Below, piece after piece: positions 41,557 to 50,907 of a DNA stretch of 64,000 nucleotides. The notes below the pieces were generated by a model. It worked only from the letters and a program-made list of their open reading frames with translations. It searched no databases and was not told the origin of the DNA. The DNA lies in the NCBI RefSeq assembly GCF_027497995.1, contig NZ_JAODBT010000001.1, positions 1,886,488-1,950,487 of the forward strand. Reading direction: 5' to 3'. Both the position numbers and the translations under genes were made by a program. This DNA is from Stenotrophomonas sp. Iso1. Lineage in GTDB: Bacteria > Pseudomonadota > Gammaproteobacteria > Xanthomonadales > Xanthomonadaceae. The stretch's first letter is position 1, and each line of letters begins with the position of its first letter.

Positions 41557-44500
41557 ATGACCACACCACTGCAGGGATTGCTGGATTCGCTGCGCCAGTC
41601 TTCCAAGACCGAGCGCGAGAAAGGAACCTACTTTGAAGAGCTGATCGTGGCCTATTTGCGCCACGAAGCCAGCTACCGCGACCTGTATAGCAACGTCTGG
41701 ACTTGGGCGCAGTGGGCGCTGGCGAACGGTTTCAGCGCCAAGGATGACGGCATCGACCTGGTGGCCGAAATGGCGGGAACCGGCGAAATTCATGCCATCC
41801 AGTGCAAGTTCTATGCGCCGGACTACAAGCTGCAGAAAAAGGATATCGACAGCTTTTTCACGGCGTCTGGGCGCAAACCGTTCGCCCGCCGCATCATTGT
41901 GGCCACCACCGATCACTGGAGCGACAACGCCGAAAATGCCTTGGTGGACCAGCAGCCCCCGGTCAGCAAGATCACCCTTCATGACCTGGAAGCCAGCCAG
42001 ATCGACTGGAGCCGCTTCCAATCCAGCGCGCCGGTCGTCCTGAAACCTAAAAAGTCTCTGCGGCCTCACCAACAGAATGCGTTGAACGCGGCGATGGCAG
42101 GCTTGGCCGACGCTGATCGCGGCAAACTGATCATGGCGTGTGGTACCGGCAAGACTTTTACCAGCCTCAAGATTGCCGAAACGATGGCCGGCAAGGGCAA
42201 GCGCGTGCTGTTTCTGGTGCCTAGCCTTTCTCTGTTGTCGCAGACGCTTACCGAATGGACGCAAGAGAGCGACATTCCGCTGCACAGCTTTGCAGTGTGT
42301 TCTGACAGCGATGTAGGCAAGAAGAAGGGAAGGAAGGAGGACGATGCCGTCCAGACCTTTGCCCATGAACTGCGTTACCCGGCCACCACCGATGCCAAAC
42401 GGTTGGCACAGGGTGTGGAGGCCCGTCACGACGCAAAGCATATGACGGTGGTGTTCAGCACCTACCATTCCATCGAAGTGCTGCACGACGCCCAGCACGC
42501 GCACGGCCTGGACGACTTCGATCTGATCGTTTGCGACGAGGCCCACCGCACCACGGGCGCAACGTTCGAAGCTGATGATGAAAGCGCATTCGTCCGCGTG
42601 CATGACGCCAACTACCTGCGCGCGGCCAAGCGCCTGTATATGACCGCCACCCCGCGCATCTACGGGAACGAGGCCAAAGCGATTGCCGAGCGCGACAATG
42701 CCACCCTGTACTCGATGGATAATGAGGAATGGTATGGCAAGCAGTTGTTTGTCATCACTTTCTCCGAGGCGGTCAAGCGCGGCTTGCTGGTGGACTACAA
42801 GGTGATCGTACTTGCCGTGGAGGAATCCCACGTCAACCGCCGACTGCAGGCACTACTGAAGGACGAGAACAACACACTTAAGGTGGACGATGCGGCCAAG
42901 ATCGTCGGCTGCTGGAAGGCACTGGCCAAGTTGGGTCTGCACGAGGACGGTAACGACACTCCAGAGCCTATGAAACGTGCGGTTGCGTTCTGTCAGGTGA
43001 TCGAGCCGGGCAAGGGTGGCAAAACCCACAAGGTCAGCTCCAAGGAAATTTCCGGCATGTTCCAGGCGGTGGTAGAGGCCTATCAAGATGCCGAGGACAT
43101 TGAAGACGGCGCACGCCTGACATGCGAAGCCGAGCACGTAGACGGTGGCATGAATGCCGGGCAGAAGGAAGCCAAGCTTGATTGGCTCAAGGCGCCGACG
43201 CCGGAAGATACCTGCCGCATCCTGTCCAATGTGCGCTGCTTGTCTGAAGGCGTGGACGTGCCTGCGCTGGATGCCGTGCTGTTCCTCACCCCGCGCAACT
43301 CGCAGGTGGACGTGGTGCAGTCCGTCGGCCGTGTCATGCGCAACGCACCGGGCAAGCGGCGCGGTTACGTCGTGCTGCCGGTGGTGATCCCCGCCGGCGT
43401 CGAGCCTGAGCGCGCACTGGACGACAACAAGACCTACGCCGTGGTCTGGCAGGTACTGCAGGCGTTGCGCTCCCACGATGACCGCTTCGACGCGATGGTC
43501 AACAAGTTGGACCTGGTCGGCCCGGACCGCAGCAAGATGGAAGTGGTGGCCATTGCCGATACCGTACAGCGCAAGACCGCACGCCTAGTGGACAGCGCCG
43601 CCAAGACGGCCAAGGCTAAGGGTAGCTTTGGTATCGGCGAGAAGGCCGAGCGCTATGGCCCGGCCCCTGACCAGATCGGCTTCGAGTTCGAGGTTGGCCA
43701 GATCGAGCGCGCCCTATACGCAAAGGTGGTGGACAAATGCGGCAACCGTCACCACTGGGAAGACTGGGCCAACGATATCGCCAAGATCGCCCAGACCCAT
43801 ATCGACCGCATCAAGGCCGTGCTGGAGGACGACAGCCAGCCCAAGGCACGCGAGGCCTTCCACGCCTTTGCCCACGAGCTACGCGACGACCTCAACGACA
43901 AGGTCAGCGACGCCGAAATCATCGAAATGCTGGCCCAGCACCTCATCACCAAACCGGTGTTTGATGCGCTGTTTGCCGATTACAGCTTCGCCAGCCACAA
44001 CCCCATGTCCAAGGCCATGCAAGCGGTGCTGGATGTGCTGCACGAACAGAATCTGGGCAAGGAGGCCGACACCCTGCAGGCGTTCTACGACAGCGTGAAG
44101 CTGCGCGCCGAAGGCATCGACAGCGCGCAGGGCAAGCAGAAGATCATTGTCGAGCTGTACGACAAGTTCTTCCGCAACGCCTTCCCGAAAATGACCGAGC
44201 GCCTGGGCATCGTCTACACCCCGGTGGAAGTGGTGGATTTCATCCTGCACAGCGTCAACCACCTGCTGCAGAAAGAGTTCGGCCAGACCCTGGGCAGCAA
44301 GGGCGTGCATATCCTGGACCCGTTTACCGGCACCGGCACCTTTATCACCCGGTTGCTGCAGTCCGGCCTGATCAAGCCGGAGGAATTGGCCCACAAATAC
44401 AGGCACGAGATCCACGCCAACGAGCTGGTGCTGCTGGCCTACTACATCGCCGCCATCAATATCGAGGCGACATATCACGGATTGGCCGGCGGCGATTACG

Positions 44501-46488
44501 TTCCGTTCGAGGGCATTTTGCTCACCGATACCTTCCAAATGTACGAGAAGGACGATCTGGTGGATGCCCTGCTGGTGGACAACAGCGCCCGGCGCAAGCG
44601 GCAGAAGACGCTGGATATCCGGGTGATCGTCGGCAACCCGCCGTATTCCATCGGGCAGAAAAGCGAGAACGACAACAACGACAACGTGGAGTATCCCGCG
44701 CTGGATGCGCGCATCCGTGACACCTACGCGGCCCGCTCGAATGCCACCTTGTCCAAGGGGCTGTATGACAGCTACATCCGCGCCATCCGCTGGGCCAGTG
44801 ACCGGGTCGGCGATGCCGGAATCATCGGCTTCGTCACCAATGCGGGCTTCGTGGAAGCTAATACCGCCGATGGCCTGCGGCAGTGCCTGGCCGAGGAGTT
44901 CTCCGACATCTACGTGTTCCATCTGCGTGGAAATCAGCGCACCAGTGGCGAGACCTCACGCAAGGAAGGTGGCAAGATTTTCGGCAGCGGCAGCCGCGCC
45001 CCCATCGCCATTTCACTGCTGGTCAAGAATCCGCAAGCTACCGAACATGGCCGCATCTACTTTCACGATATCGGCGATTACCTGAGCCGCGAAGACAAGC
45101 TGGAGAAGATCGAAACCTATGCCAGTGTCGGTGGCATTCCCGAGCAGGACTGGCAGCGCATCACCCCGGATGCACATTGCGACTGGCTGAAGCAGCGCGA
45201 TGACAGCTTCGAACGTTTCATGGTGTTGGGCGACAAGAAGGGCGATGCGGCCAAGCTGTTCGACAACTTCTCGCTCGGCGTGGTCACCAACCGCGATGCC
45301 TGGGCCTACAACCAGAGCAAGGCCAAGCTCACGGCCAACATGACGGGAATGATCGGCTTCTACAACGCCGAAGTGGCACGCTTCGATGCCGCGCATCCGG
45401 GGCTGGATACCAAGGCGCGGCAGGTACGCGTGGATGGCTTCATCGACAGCGACCCGACGCGAATCAGTTGGACCCGCGCACTGAAGCAGGATCTTGGCAA
45501 GGATCGCAGCTATGTATTCGAGGCCGAGTGCATTGTTCCCAGCCTGTATCGCCCGTTCACCAGGCAATGGCTGTATTTCAACCGCCGTTTCAATGAAATG
45601 GTCTACCAGATGCCGCGCATCTTCCCGGATGCGAGAGCCGACAATGTCGTAATTTGTGTGCCATCGTCTGGAGGTACGGTTTCTTTCAGCACATTTATTT
45701 TCAACCTAGTTCCTGGGCTGAAGACCATGGGGGATGGGGGCACACAATGCTTCTCTCTCTACCTCTACGACGAAACCGCCCAGCGGTCCGATGATGGCCT
45801 GTTTGCCGGCCAATCCAGCAACGCCCCGCGCCGCCGCGACGCCATCACGGACGCCGGCCTCGCGCATTTCAGCAGCGCTTATCCGGGAGAGACGATCAGC
45901 AAGGAAGACCTGTTCTACTATATCTACGGCCTGCTGCACTCGCCGGACTACCGCGAACGCTATGCCGACAACCTTAACAAGGAGCTGCCGCGCATCCCGC
46001 GCGTGCGCACCGCCGCCGATTTCCGGCATTTCAGCCAGGCCGGCCGTGACCTCGCCGCGCTTCACCTGAATTACGAAGCGGCGGACGCTTACCCGCTGAC
46101 CATCGACACGAAAGACAAGCTGACCGATGCCGACTACCGCGTCGAGAAGATGAAGTTCGCTAAGGTGAAAGATCCGGCCACTGGCAAATCCGTCAACGAC
46201 CGCAGCACCGTGGTCTACAACACCAAAATCACCCTCCGCGACATTCCCGAGGCGGCCTGGGGCTACATCGTCAACGGCAAGGCCGCGCTGGACTGGGTGA
46301 TGGAACGCCAAGCCGTGCGCGTGGACAAGGACAGCGGCATCGTCAACGACGCCAACGACTGGGCCACCGAAACCATGGGCAACCCGAAATACCCGTTGGA
46401 GCTGTTCCAGCGCGTGGTAACCGTCAGCCTGGAGACGCTGAAGATCGTAAATGCATTGCCTGCGCTCGACATCCACCCGGATGGCTGA
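41557..46488 (+). CDS. Type ISP single-chain restriction-modification enzyme
   Basis: A 1643-residue fusion that methylates host DNA and, when two copies translocate toward each other, cuts unmodified DNA. Order seen: Mrr-like nuclease (Asp67 in DDGIDL and Q-C-K at 82-84), DEAD/DEAH helicase (Walker A MACGTGKT at 194-201, CDEAH at about 326-330, TATPR), a helical coupler, an N6-adenine methyltransferase (DPFTGTGTF at about 920, NPPY at about 1027) and a C-terminal target-recognition region. This is the plan of LlaGI/LlaBIII. No separate specificity or antitoxin gene is needed. It occupies the cargo slot next to the integrase. A short AT-richer patch at about 45640-45770 interrupts the recognition part. 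Confidence 0.93.
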   Translation: MTTPLQGLLDSLRQSSKTEREKGTYFEELIVAYLRHEASYRDLYSNVWTWAQWALANGFSAKDDGIDLVAEMAGTGEIHAIQCKFYAPDYKLQKKDIDSFFTASGRKPFARRIIVATTDHWSDNAENALVDQQPPVSKITLHDLEASQIDWSRFQSSAPVVLKPKKSLRPHQQNALNAAMAGLADADRGKLIMACGTGKTFTSLKIAETMAGKGKRVLFLVPSLSLLSQTLTEWTQESDIPLHSFAVCSDSDVGKKKGRKEDDAVQTFAHELRYPATTDAKRLAQGVEARHDAKHMTVVFSTYHSIEVLHDAQHAHGLDDFDLIVCDEAHRTTGATFEADDESAFVRVHDANYLRAAKRLYMTATPRIYGNEAKAIAERDNATLYSMDNEEWYGKQLFVITFSEAVKRGLLVDYKVIVLAVEESHVNRRLQALLKDENNTLKVDDAAKIVGCWKALAKLGLHEDGNDTPEPMKRAVAFCQVIEPGKGGKTHKVSSKEISGMFQAVVEAYQDAEDIEDGARLTCEAEHVDGGMNAGQKEAKLDWLKAPTPEDTCRILSNVRCLSEGVDVPALDAVLFLTPRNSQVDVVQSVGRVMRNAPGKRRGYVVLPVVIPAGVEPERALDDNKTYAVVWQVLQALRSHDDRFDAMVNKLDLVGPDRSKMEVVAIADTVQRKTARLVDSAAKTAKAKGSFGIGEKAERYGPAPDQIGFEFEVGQIERALYAKVVDKCGNRHHWEDWANDIAKIAQTHIDRIKAVLEDDSQPKAREAFHAFAHELRDDLNDKVSDAEIIEMLAQHLITKPVFDALFADYSFASHNPMSKAMQAVLDVLHEQNLGKEADTLQAFYDSVKLRAEGIDSAQGKQKIIVELYDKFFRNAFPKMTERLGIVYTPVEVVDFILHSVNHLLQKEFGQTLGSKGVHILDPFTGTGTFITRLLQSGLIKPEELAHKYRHEIHANELVLLAYYIAAINIEATYHGLAGGDYVPFEGILLTDTFQMYEKDDLVDALLVDNSARRKRQKTLDIRVIVGNPPYSIGQKSENDNNDNVEYPALDARIRDTYAARSNATLSKGLYDSYIRAIRWASDRVGDAGIIGFVTNAGFVEANTADGLRQCLAEEFSDIYVFHLRGNQRTSGETSRKEGGKIFGSGSRAPIAISLLVKNPQATEHGRIYFHDIGDYLSREDKLEKIETYASVGGIPEQDWQRITPDAHCDWLKQRDDSFERFMVLGDKKGDAAKLFDNFSLGVVTNRDAWAYNQSKAKLTANMTGMIGFYNAEVARFDAAHPGLDTKARQVRVDGFIDSDPTRISWTRALKQDLGKDRSYVFEAECIVPSLYRPFTRQWLYFNRRFNEMVYQMPRIFPDARADNVVICVPSSGGTVSFSTFIFNLVPGLKTMGDGGTQCFSLYLYDETAQRSDDGLFAGQSSNAPRRRDAITDAGLAHFSSAYPGETISKEDLFYYIYGLLHSPDYRERYADNLNKELPRIPRVRTAADFRHFSQAGRDLAALHLNYEAADAYPLTIDTKDKLTDADYRVEKMKFAKVKDPATGKSVNDRSTVVYNTKITLRDIPEAAWGYIVNGKAALDWVMERQAVRVDKDSGIVNDANDWATETMGNPKYPLELFQRVVTVSLETLKIVNALPALDIHPDG

Positions 46489-46571
46489 AGCGTGTCAGGG
46501 TAGGGCGTTTGCCGATAGGTGCTTACATTACAAGTCCAAGGGCAATGCCCTTGGCTTCTGCGAAGGTTCAA

Positions 46572-47120
46572 ATGGATCTTTATAAACCTCCTTCAAGGCG
46601 CAAGATTGCAGAACAGTTGGAACGTGCTGGAGCAGATGTTAACGGACAGATCAGTGGCGCAGTGTGGATTTCTCTGGCTCTGCAAGGCATTGGGATTACC
46701 AAGCTTGCGGCCGATGATTTTGACCGTCTTCGGAAGGCAAAGAACATGTTGGCCAAAGCGCTGACTGACCTTTCAGTCGTGGGGGCGCCTTTCACTACGG
46801 ATCTTCCGATGGACTTTCCGATGCATGAGGAGCAAGAAGAGCTGCCGCAGGGCTGGTTGAATGCTGAAGTTATCGAGCCAGTTGCACGCGCCGCTTGGCA
46901 CTTGGACGCGTGTATAGCCCTCTACCGACCTGCCAACAGTCCAAAGCATAGCCAGTTTTGGGAAGCACTCCTTCGCTACTTTAAAGCTGAGGAGTTGGAA
47001 GTCACCTTCGGAGAATCCAGTCCCATAGTAATGATCTTTGCCGAATGCATTGGACTGGATCAGGAGTCGGCATATAAATCAATCCAGCGCTTTCGCAGGG
47101 GACAAAGATCGAACAAATGA
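46572..47120 (+). CDS. Unknown protein of the integrative element
   Basis: A 182-residue soluble, helical protein with no family I recognise. It begins MDLYKPPSRRKIAEQLERAG and ends FRRGQRSNK. Its base composition is clearly lower in GC than the neighbouring genes, which marks it as recently acquired. GAAGG lies about 6 bases before the ATG at 46572; the frame is open to 46509. It follows the restriction enzyme gene by 84 bases and could be an accessory defence or control gene, but nothing shows this. Confidence 0.6.
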   Translation: MDLYKPPSRRKIAEQLERAGADVNGQISGAVWISLALQGIGITKLAADDFDRLRKAKNMLAKALTDLSVVGAPFTTDLPMDFPMHEEQEELPQGWLNAEVIEPVARAAWHLDACIALYRPANSPKHSQFWEALLRYFKAEELEVTFGESSPIVMIFAECIGLDQESAYKSIQRFRRGQRSNK

Positions 47121-47192
47121 TGCGCTTTTGTCCCTGATGAACAAACGTCATTAGAAAGATAGTGACTGCGTCAAACCACATGGAACGCAGTT

Positions 47193-47396
47193 ATGCCCAG
47201 TAAGACTTTGTTACGCCTCCCGCGCGTCAAGGCCAAAGTTGACCTCAGTAAGTCTCAGATATATGCATTGATCAACGCGGGCAGCTTCCCGCCGCCTGTG
47301 AAACTGTCCGAACGTTGCAGTGCTTGGGTAGAAGCCGAGCTGGATGAATGGATCGAGGAGCGCATCGCAGCTTCGCGGAAGGAGGTTTCCGCATGA
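47193..47396 (+). CDS. AlpA family regulator / excisionase-like protein
   Basis: A 67-residue MerR-like winged-helix protein: LLRLPRVKAKVDLSKSQIYALINAG, then FPPPVKLSERCSAWVEAELDEWI. AlpA proteins switch on integrase expression or aid excision in P4-like satellites and islands. The stop overlaps the next start (ATGA), starting a chain of overlapping replication genes. Confidence 0.85.
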   Translation: MPSKTLLRLPRVKAKVDLSKSQIYALINAGSFPPPVKLSERCSAWVEAELDEWIEERIAASRKEVSA

Positions 47397-47770
47397 TCCA
47401 GAAACGAAGGGGCCCCGGCGGGAACCGGGGCCATGCACACGCTGACAGGCAGGTTGCACGGCAAGTTTACGGCAAGATTTCACGAAATGGCGGGCGACTG
47501 CCGGATGACTGGCACACCCGTTTACCCGCCCCTGAAAATTATTATCGGGAGCGCGTTGCCAAACTAGGCAATGCAAAAAGTGGTGGCTGGGCACAGGGGC
47601 AATGTCCGTTTCACGAGGATCTAAATGCCTCACTGAGCGTGAATTTTTCACATGGCGGCTGGAAGTGCTTTGCCGGGTGCGGTAGCGGCGACTTGATCAC
47701 CTTCCACATGCGTCTGTTCGTCCTGCCATTTACCGATGCAGCGCGCGAGCTGCTGGGGTTGCGAGCGTGA
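47393..47770 (+). CDS. CHC2-type zinc-finger primase domain protein
   Basis: A 125-residue protein with the primase zinc-binding pattern: CPFHEDLNASLSVNF, then WKCFAGCGSGDLITFHM, giving a Cys-His and Cys-Cys set. It is the separately encoded DNA-binding part of a satellite primase; the TOPRIM catalytic part is in the next gene. It overlaps both neighbours by 4 bases. Confidence 0.85.
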   Translation: MIQKRRGPGGNRGHAHADRQVARQVYGKISRNGGRLPDDWHTRLPAPENYYRERVAKLGNAKSGGWAQGQCPFHEDLNASLSVNFSHGGWKCFAGCGSGDLITFHMRLFVLPFTDAARELLGLRA

Positions 47771-49636
47771 GTGCGGCTTCTATTGAAGCGCTCAAGGATG
47801 CAGCACGGAAATTGGCGGCCGATCCCATCCGCCTAGGTATGCGCCCCGTGGGCCTTCACACATACTCCGCCGCCGATGGTGAGCCATCTTTCTGGCGGAT
47901 CCGCTGCAAGCATCCGGACACGGGCGAGAAATGGATTCGGCCGATGCACTGGAATGGTGCTGGGTATGTCATCGGGGAGCCGCCTGCACCGGCTGCCGGG
48001 AAGCTCTTGTATCGCCTGCATGAGCTGGCTGATGCCCGCGACGGCGCGCTTGTGTACATCGTCGAAGGCGAAGCCTGCGCAGATGCTTTGGCCAGGCTGG
48101 GCCTGCTGGCCACGACCAGTGGGAGTGCATCGAGTGCCGAGGGAGCCGACTGGTCGCCGCTGGCGGGGCGACGTGTTCGACTGTGGCCGGATAATGATGA
48201 AGCCGGAAGGAAGTACGCCGAGGAAGCGGGCGCGCGACTGTACGCGCTGGGCTGCACCGTGGAATGCATCGACGTTGATGCCCTTGGCCTGGCCGAGAAA
48301 GGAGACAGTGTGGACTGGCTGGCGGTCAACTCTGATGCCGATGCGGTCGCAGTAAACGCTTTGCTGCTATTACCGACTCCTTCGGAGGCAGCGCGCGCGC
48401 GAAGCCCTGTGCAGTCTTTCGCCCCCGAGCCGTTACCCGATCCGCTGCCAGCGGTGCCGGTACTCGATCCTGCGCTGTTACCGGACTGCGTACGCACTTG
48501 GTGCATGGACGCAGCCGACAGCTTGCAAGTACCGCTGGACTTCACTGCAGTGCCGGCAATGGTGGGGTTAGCTGCTGCGTTGGGTGGGCGGCACGTTGCT
48601 GTGCGACTCAAGACGCATGGGCATTGGTACGAAAGGCCCATTCTGTGGGGCTGCGTAGTTGGGCGCCCGAGTAGCGGCAAGAGTCCGGCCCTGTCGCCAG
48701 TACGGAGGCTGCTGGAAAAGGTGACCGAACCCGCGTGGGTTGATCCAGTTCCGCGATGAGCTGGCAGGTTGGCTTGCATCATTGGATCGAGAAGGGCGCG
48801 ATCAGGACCGCGCATTCTGGCTGGAATGCTGGAATGGTACTGGCCCTTTCACTTCCGACCGCATTGGCCGGGGAACGGTTCGCATTGAAGCGTGCGCCGT
48901 GTCGATTTTGGGTGGCATGCAGCCCGGCAAGCTTGCCGAGTATGTGCGTGGAGCGGTGCGTGGGGGCTTCTCCGACGATGGTCTGATGCAACGGTTCCAA
49001 TTGGCCGTCTATCCAGACCTGCCCGCATCGTGGCGCTACACCGACCGACCGCTGGACCGGGAAGCAGAGGACCGTGCGCGTACTGCATTCAATCAGCTTC
49101 GCGCGATGAATCCTGCGGGGGTGGTCGCAGAGACCACCGAGGCCTGCGACGTGCCCTTCCTACGCCTGTCCGAAGACGCCCAAGGGCTGTTTATCGAATG
49201 GCAGACCGAGCTGATGCAGCGGTTGCGTGCAGGTGGCGAACCGCCTTTCATGGAATCGCACTTGGCCAAGTATCCCGCCCTAGCGGGCAGGCTGGCTCTG
49301 GTGCTGCATCTGGCCGACAACGGGATCGGGCCAGTATCTGCCGACGCCATGCTCAAGGCTTTGGGCTGGTGCGAGCATTTGGAATGTCATGCACGCCGCA
49401 TCTACGCCCCGGCCACTGACAACGGCCTGACCACAGCCCACCTGCTGCTGCGCAAGCGTGACAGCCTGCCCGATGTATTCACCGCCCGAGATGTGTATCG
49501 CAAGTGCTGGGCCGGCTTGGATGATCCGGAAAGCGTGGCCGAGGCACTGGCGCTGCTGGCCGACCACTGCCAAGTGATCGAGGTGTCCGAGACAACCGGC
49601 GGTCGCCCGTCCAGATCCTACCGGTGGGTGGTATGA
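47767..49636 (+). pseudogene. TOPRIM/DUF3987 primase-helicase gene, split by internal deletion and frameshift
   Basis: The first frame (47767-48759) has a TOPRIM region (YIVEGEACADAL, LWPDNDEAGRKYAEEAGARL) and the start of a DUF3987 helicase with a Walker A-like GRPSSGKS, then runs into a stop just after RRLLEKVTEP. The second frame (from a TTG at 48740) resumes at the downstream part, LIQFRDELAGWLASLDREGR, and continues to 49636. Intact relatives have a linker of tens of residues between these segments; here it is missing and the frame has shifted at about 48718-48735. The encoded replication protein is therefore probably non-functional, unless the two pieces work as separate chains. Confidence 0.75.
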
Positions 49637-49947
49637 GCGTGTGGCGTGAGAGGCTGGCAGAGCTTACTGGCCGAAAAGTGTTGGAACCGTCATTCTGCCA
49701 ACTGACACAACTGCCAAAAATCCCTTTTGTCAGTAATGACAGTGAGCAAGACGAGCTTCTGGGAAGCGTCATTGATGTGGAGGCCGTCCGGCCCCACCAG
49801 TTAGACCGAGCCGAGGACGAAGGCCATAACGTGCGATCGACTGATGCGTTGTCGGTGCTATCGCTGGCAGAACGCTGGGCACAAGAGGACGCCGCGAACA
49901 CCAGTGGTCCACCTTATTTCGTACCGCTAGGGGGAGCATCAAGATGA
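49633..49947 (+). CDS. Small protein of the element's replication operon, unknown function
   Basis: A 104-residue acidic protein (MSVWRERLAELTGRKVLEPS at the start). No family recognised. It overlaps the DUF3987 frame by 4 bases (ATGA) and the next gene by 4 bases, so it belongs to the same transcript. Confidence 0.65.
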   Translation: MSVWRERLAELTGRKVLEPSFCQLTQLPKIPFVSNDSEQDELLGSVIDVEAVRPHQLDRAEDEGHNVRSTDALSVLSLAERWAQEDAANTSGPPYFVPLGGASR

Positions 49948-50516
49948 GTGATGGCTACCTGAGTAGGGATAAGGTGCATTTGGCCAAACTGCAACGGGAT
50001 CGGCGGGCCGCCATGCGCCGGATCGACTACATGCCCGGCAGCCTGGCGCTGACCATATTCGAGGCTAGGCAGGAGTTGGAGCCGGCTGGGGGCGCTTCGG
50101 CGACCAACAGCGCGGTGCTGGACGCCATTCTGATCGAGTGGGCCGAACTGACCGGAATAGAATACAAAGACGTGGCGCCGCTCAATACTTCGGTGGGAGG
50201 GCTGAAGCCGTCCAAGCTATCTGCGCGGACGCCTAATATGCACACATCCCCACCGGAATTACGTCCTACCTTGCGCGCGCCCGCGCGCGCGTATGACTAC
50301 GGGGAGGTGGTGAGTCGCAAGACCCTTCCGAAGCTAGGGCAGGGGGAAGTGAAGTGCGGTGCAGCACGCCACCGCGATGGCCAGCCGTGCCAAGCAACGC
50401 CAGAGCAAGGCAAACGGCGGTGCCGCTTCCACGGTGGGCGCAGCACCGGTCCAAAAACGGCCGAGGGCAAAGCCAGAGCAATGGCTAATCTGCGCCAATA
50501 CGCAGTGAGCACCTAG
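49944..50516 (+). CDS. HGGxSTGP-motif protein
   Basis: A 190-residue protein. The N-terminal half is helical; the C-terminus holds CGAARHRDGQPCQATPEQGK, then CRFHGGRSTGPKTAEGKARA, a Cys/His-rich motif common in small phage and island proteins and of unknown role, possibly a zinc-binding DNA contact. A run of alternating GC (about 50270-50290) encodes LRAPARAY and separates the two halves. It is the last gene before the right end. Confidence 0.75.
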   Translation: MSDGYLSRDKVHLAKLQRDRRAAMRRIDYMPGSLALTIFEARQELEPAGGASATNSAVLDAILIEWAELTGIEYKDVAPLNTSVGGLKPSKLSARTPNMHTSPPELRPTLRAPARAYDYGEVVSRKTLPKLGQGEVKCGAARHRDGQPCQATPEQGKRRCRFHGGRSTGPKTAEGKARAMANLRQYAVST

Positions 50517-50546
50517 GGGCAAGACGACGGCAAGCACCGCCCGTTT

Positions 50547-50566
50547 GGGGGCAACAGTGGGGGCAT
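50547..50566. repeat. Right set of GGGGGCA repeats (candidate integrase arm sites)
   Basis: Two direct copies, GGGGGCAA at 50547 and GGGGGCAT at 50559, again 12 bases apart, with an inverted TTGCCCCC at 50612-50619 against the core site. It mirrors the set at 40219-40278. Confidence 0.55.
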
Positions 50567-50614
50567 TTTTTTATATTCCTGCGCAAAAGCGTTGCAAACA
50601 ATAGGATTTCGTTG

Positions 50615-50629
50615 CCCCCCTTCGCACCA
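50615..50629 (+). other. Right attachment site (attR)
   Basis: CCCCCCTTCGCACCA matches the tRNA-Leu 3' end at 40079-40094 except for one missing G. The exact shared core is CCCCCCTTCG. This sets the element at about 10.5 kb. Confidence 0.65.
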
Positions 50630-50679
50630 GCAGCCTAGCGTTACCAACGGTTGCAAAGCAGTTTGGCGTAATGATGGCT

Positions 50680-50907
50680 TTACTCACCGCGTCGGCGTCC
50701 CTTAGGGATACCGGCGCGGTTTGCGTTTCGCCATTCGACAACTTCGCCGGCCACCCAAGTGGCTGATCGCATCGTCAGGCGCACCGGGAAGTCCGGCCGG
50801 CAAGCGACGGTCTCCAGAACTGTGCGCGCGGCCAGGCCGAGCAGGGCACCAACCTCTTCGGCGCCGATGGCACGGAGCTCCCACTGGATGTTCACTGCTG
50901 CACTCAT
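50680..50907 (-). CDS. AlpA-like small DNA-binding protein of a second mobile-element remnant
   Basis: A 75-residue protein: MSAAVNIQWELRAIGAEEVG, then LLGLAARTVLETVACRPDFP, then the VRLTMRSATWVAGEVVEWRN tract. The layout (helix-turn-helix, wing, then W-x-x-x-E-V-x-x-W) is that of AlpA/excisionase-like proteins. It has a strong ribosome site (GGAAGGAGAAACCC) and overlaps a tiny upstream frame. It lies just outside attR on the opposite strand to the element genes. Confidence 0.6.
   Translation of the reverse strand: MSAAVNIQWELRAIGAEEVGALLGLAARTVLETVACRPDFPVRLTMRSATWVAGEVVEWRNANRAGIPKGRRRGE

Noticed and set aside
41557..46488. A DISARM or BREX component reading of the large helicase-methylase
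   Set aside because: Nuclease, helicase, methylase and recognition parts are all in one chain and no partner genes (drmB, pglZ, brxC) are adjacent, so Type ISP is the fitting class.
50270..50292. Alternating GC run as a possible Z-DNA or regulatory tract
   Set aside because: It lies inside a coding frame and translates as an Ala/Arg-Pro linker; nothing else points to a regulatory function.
40079..50629. Taking the whole 40-52 kb stretch as one prophage
   Set aside because: There are no capsid, terminase, portal, tail or lysis genes, and a tRNA-derived repeat closes the element at 50.6 kb. A satellite-like or integrative element fits better.
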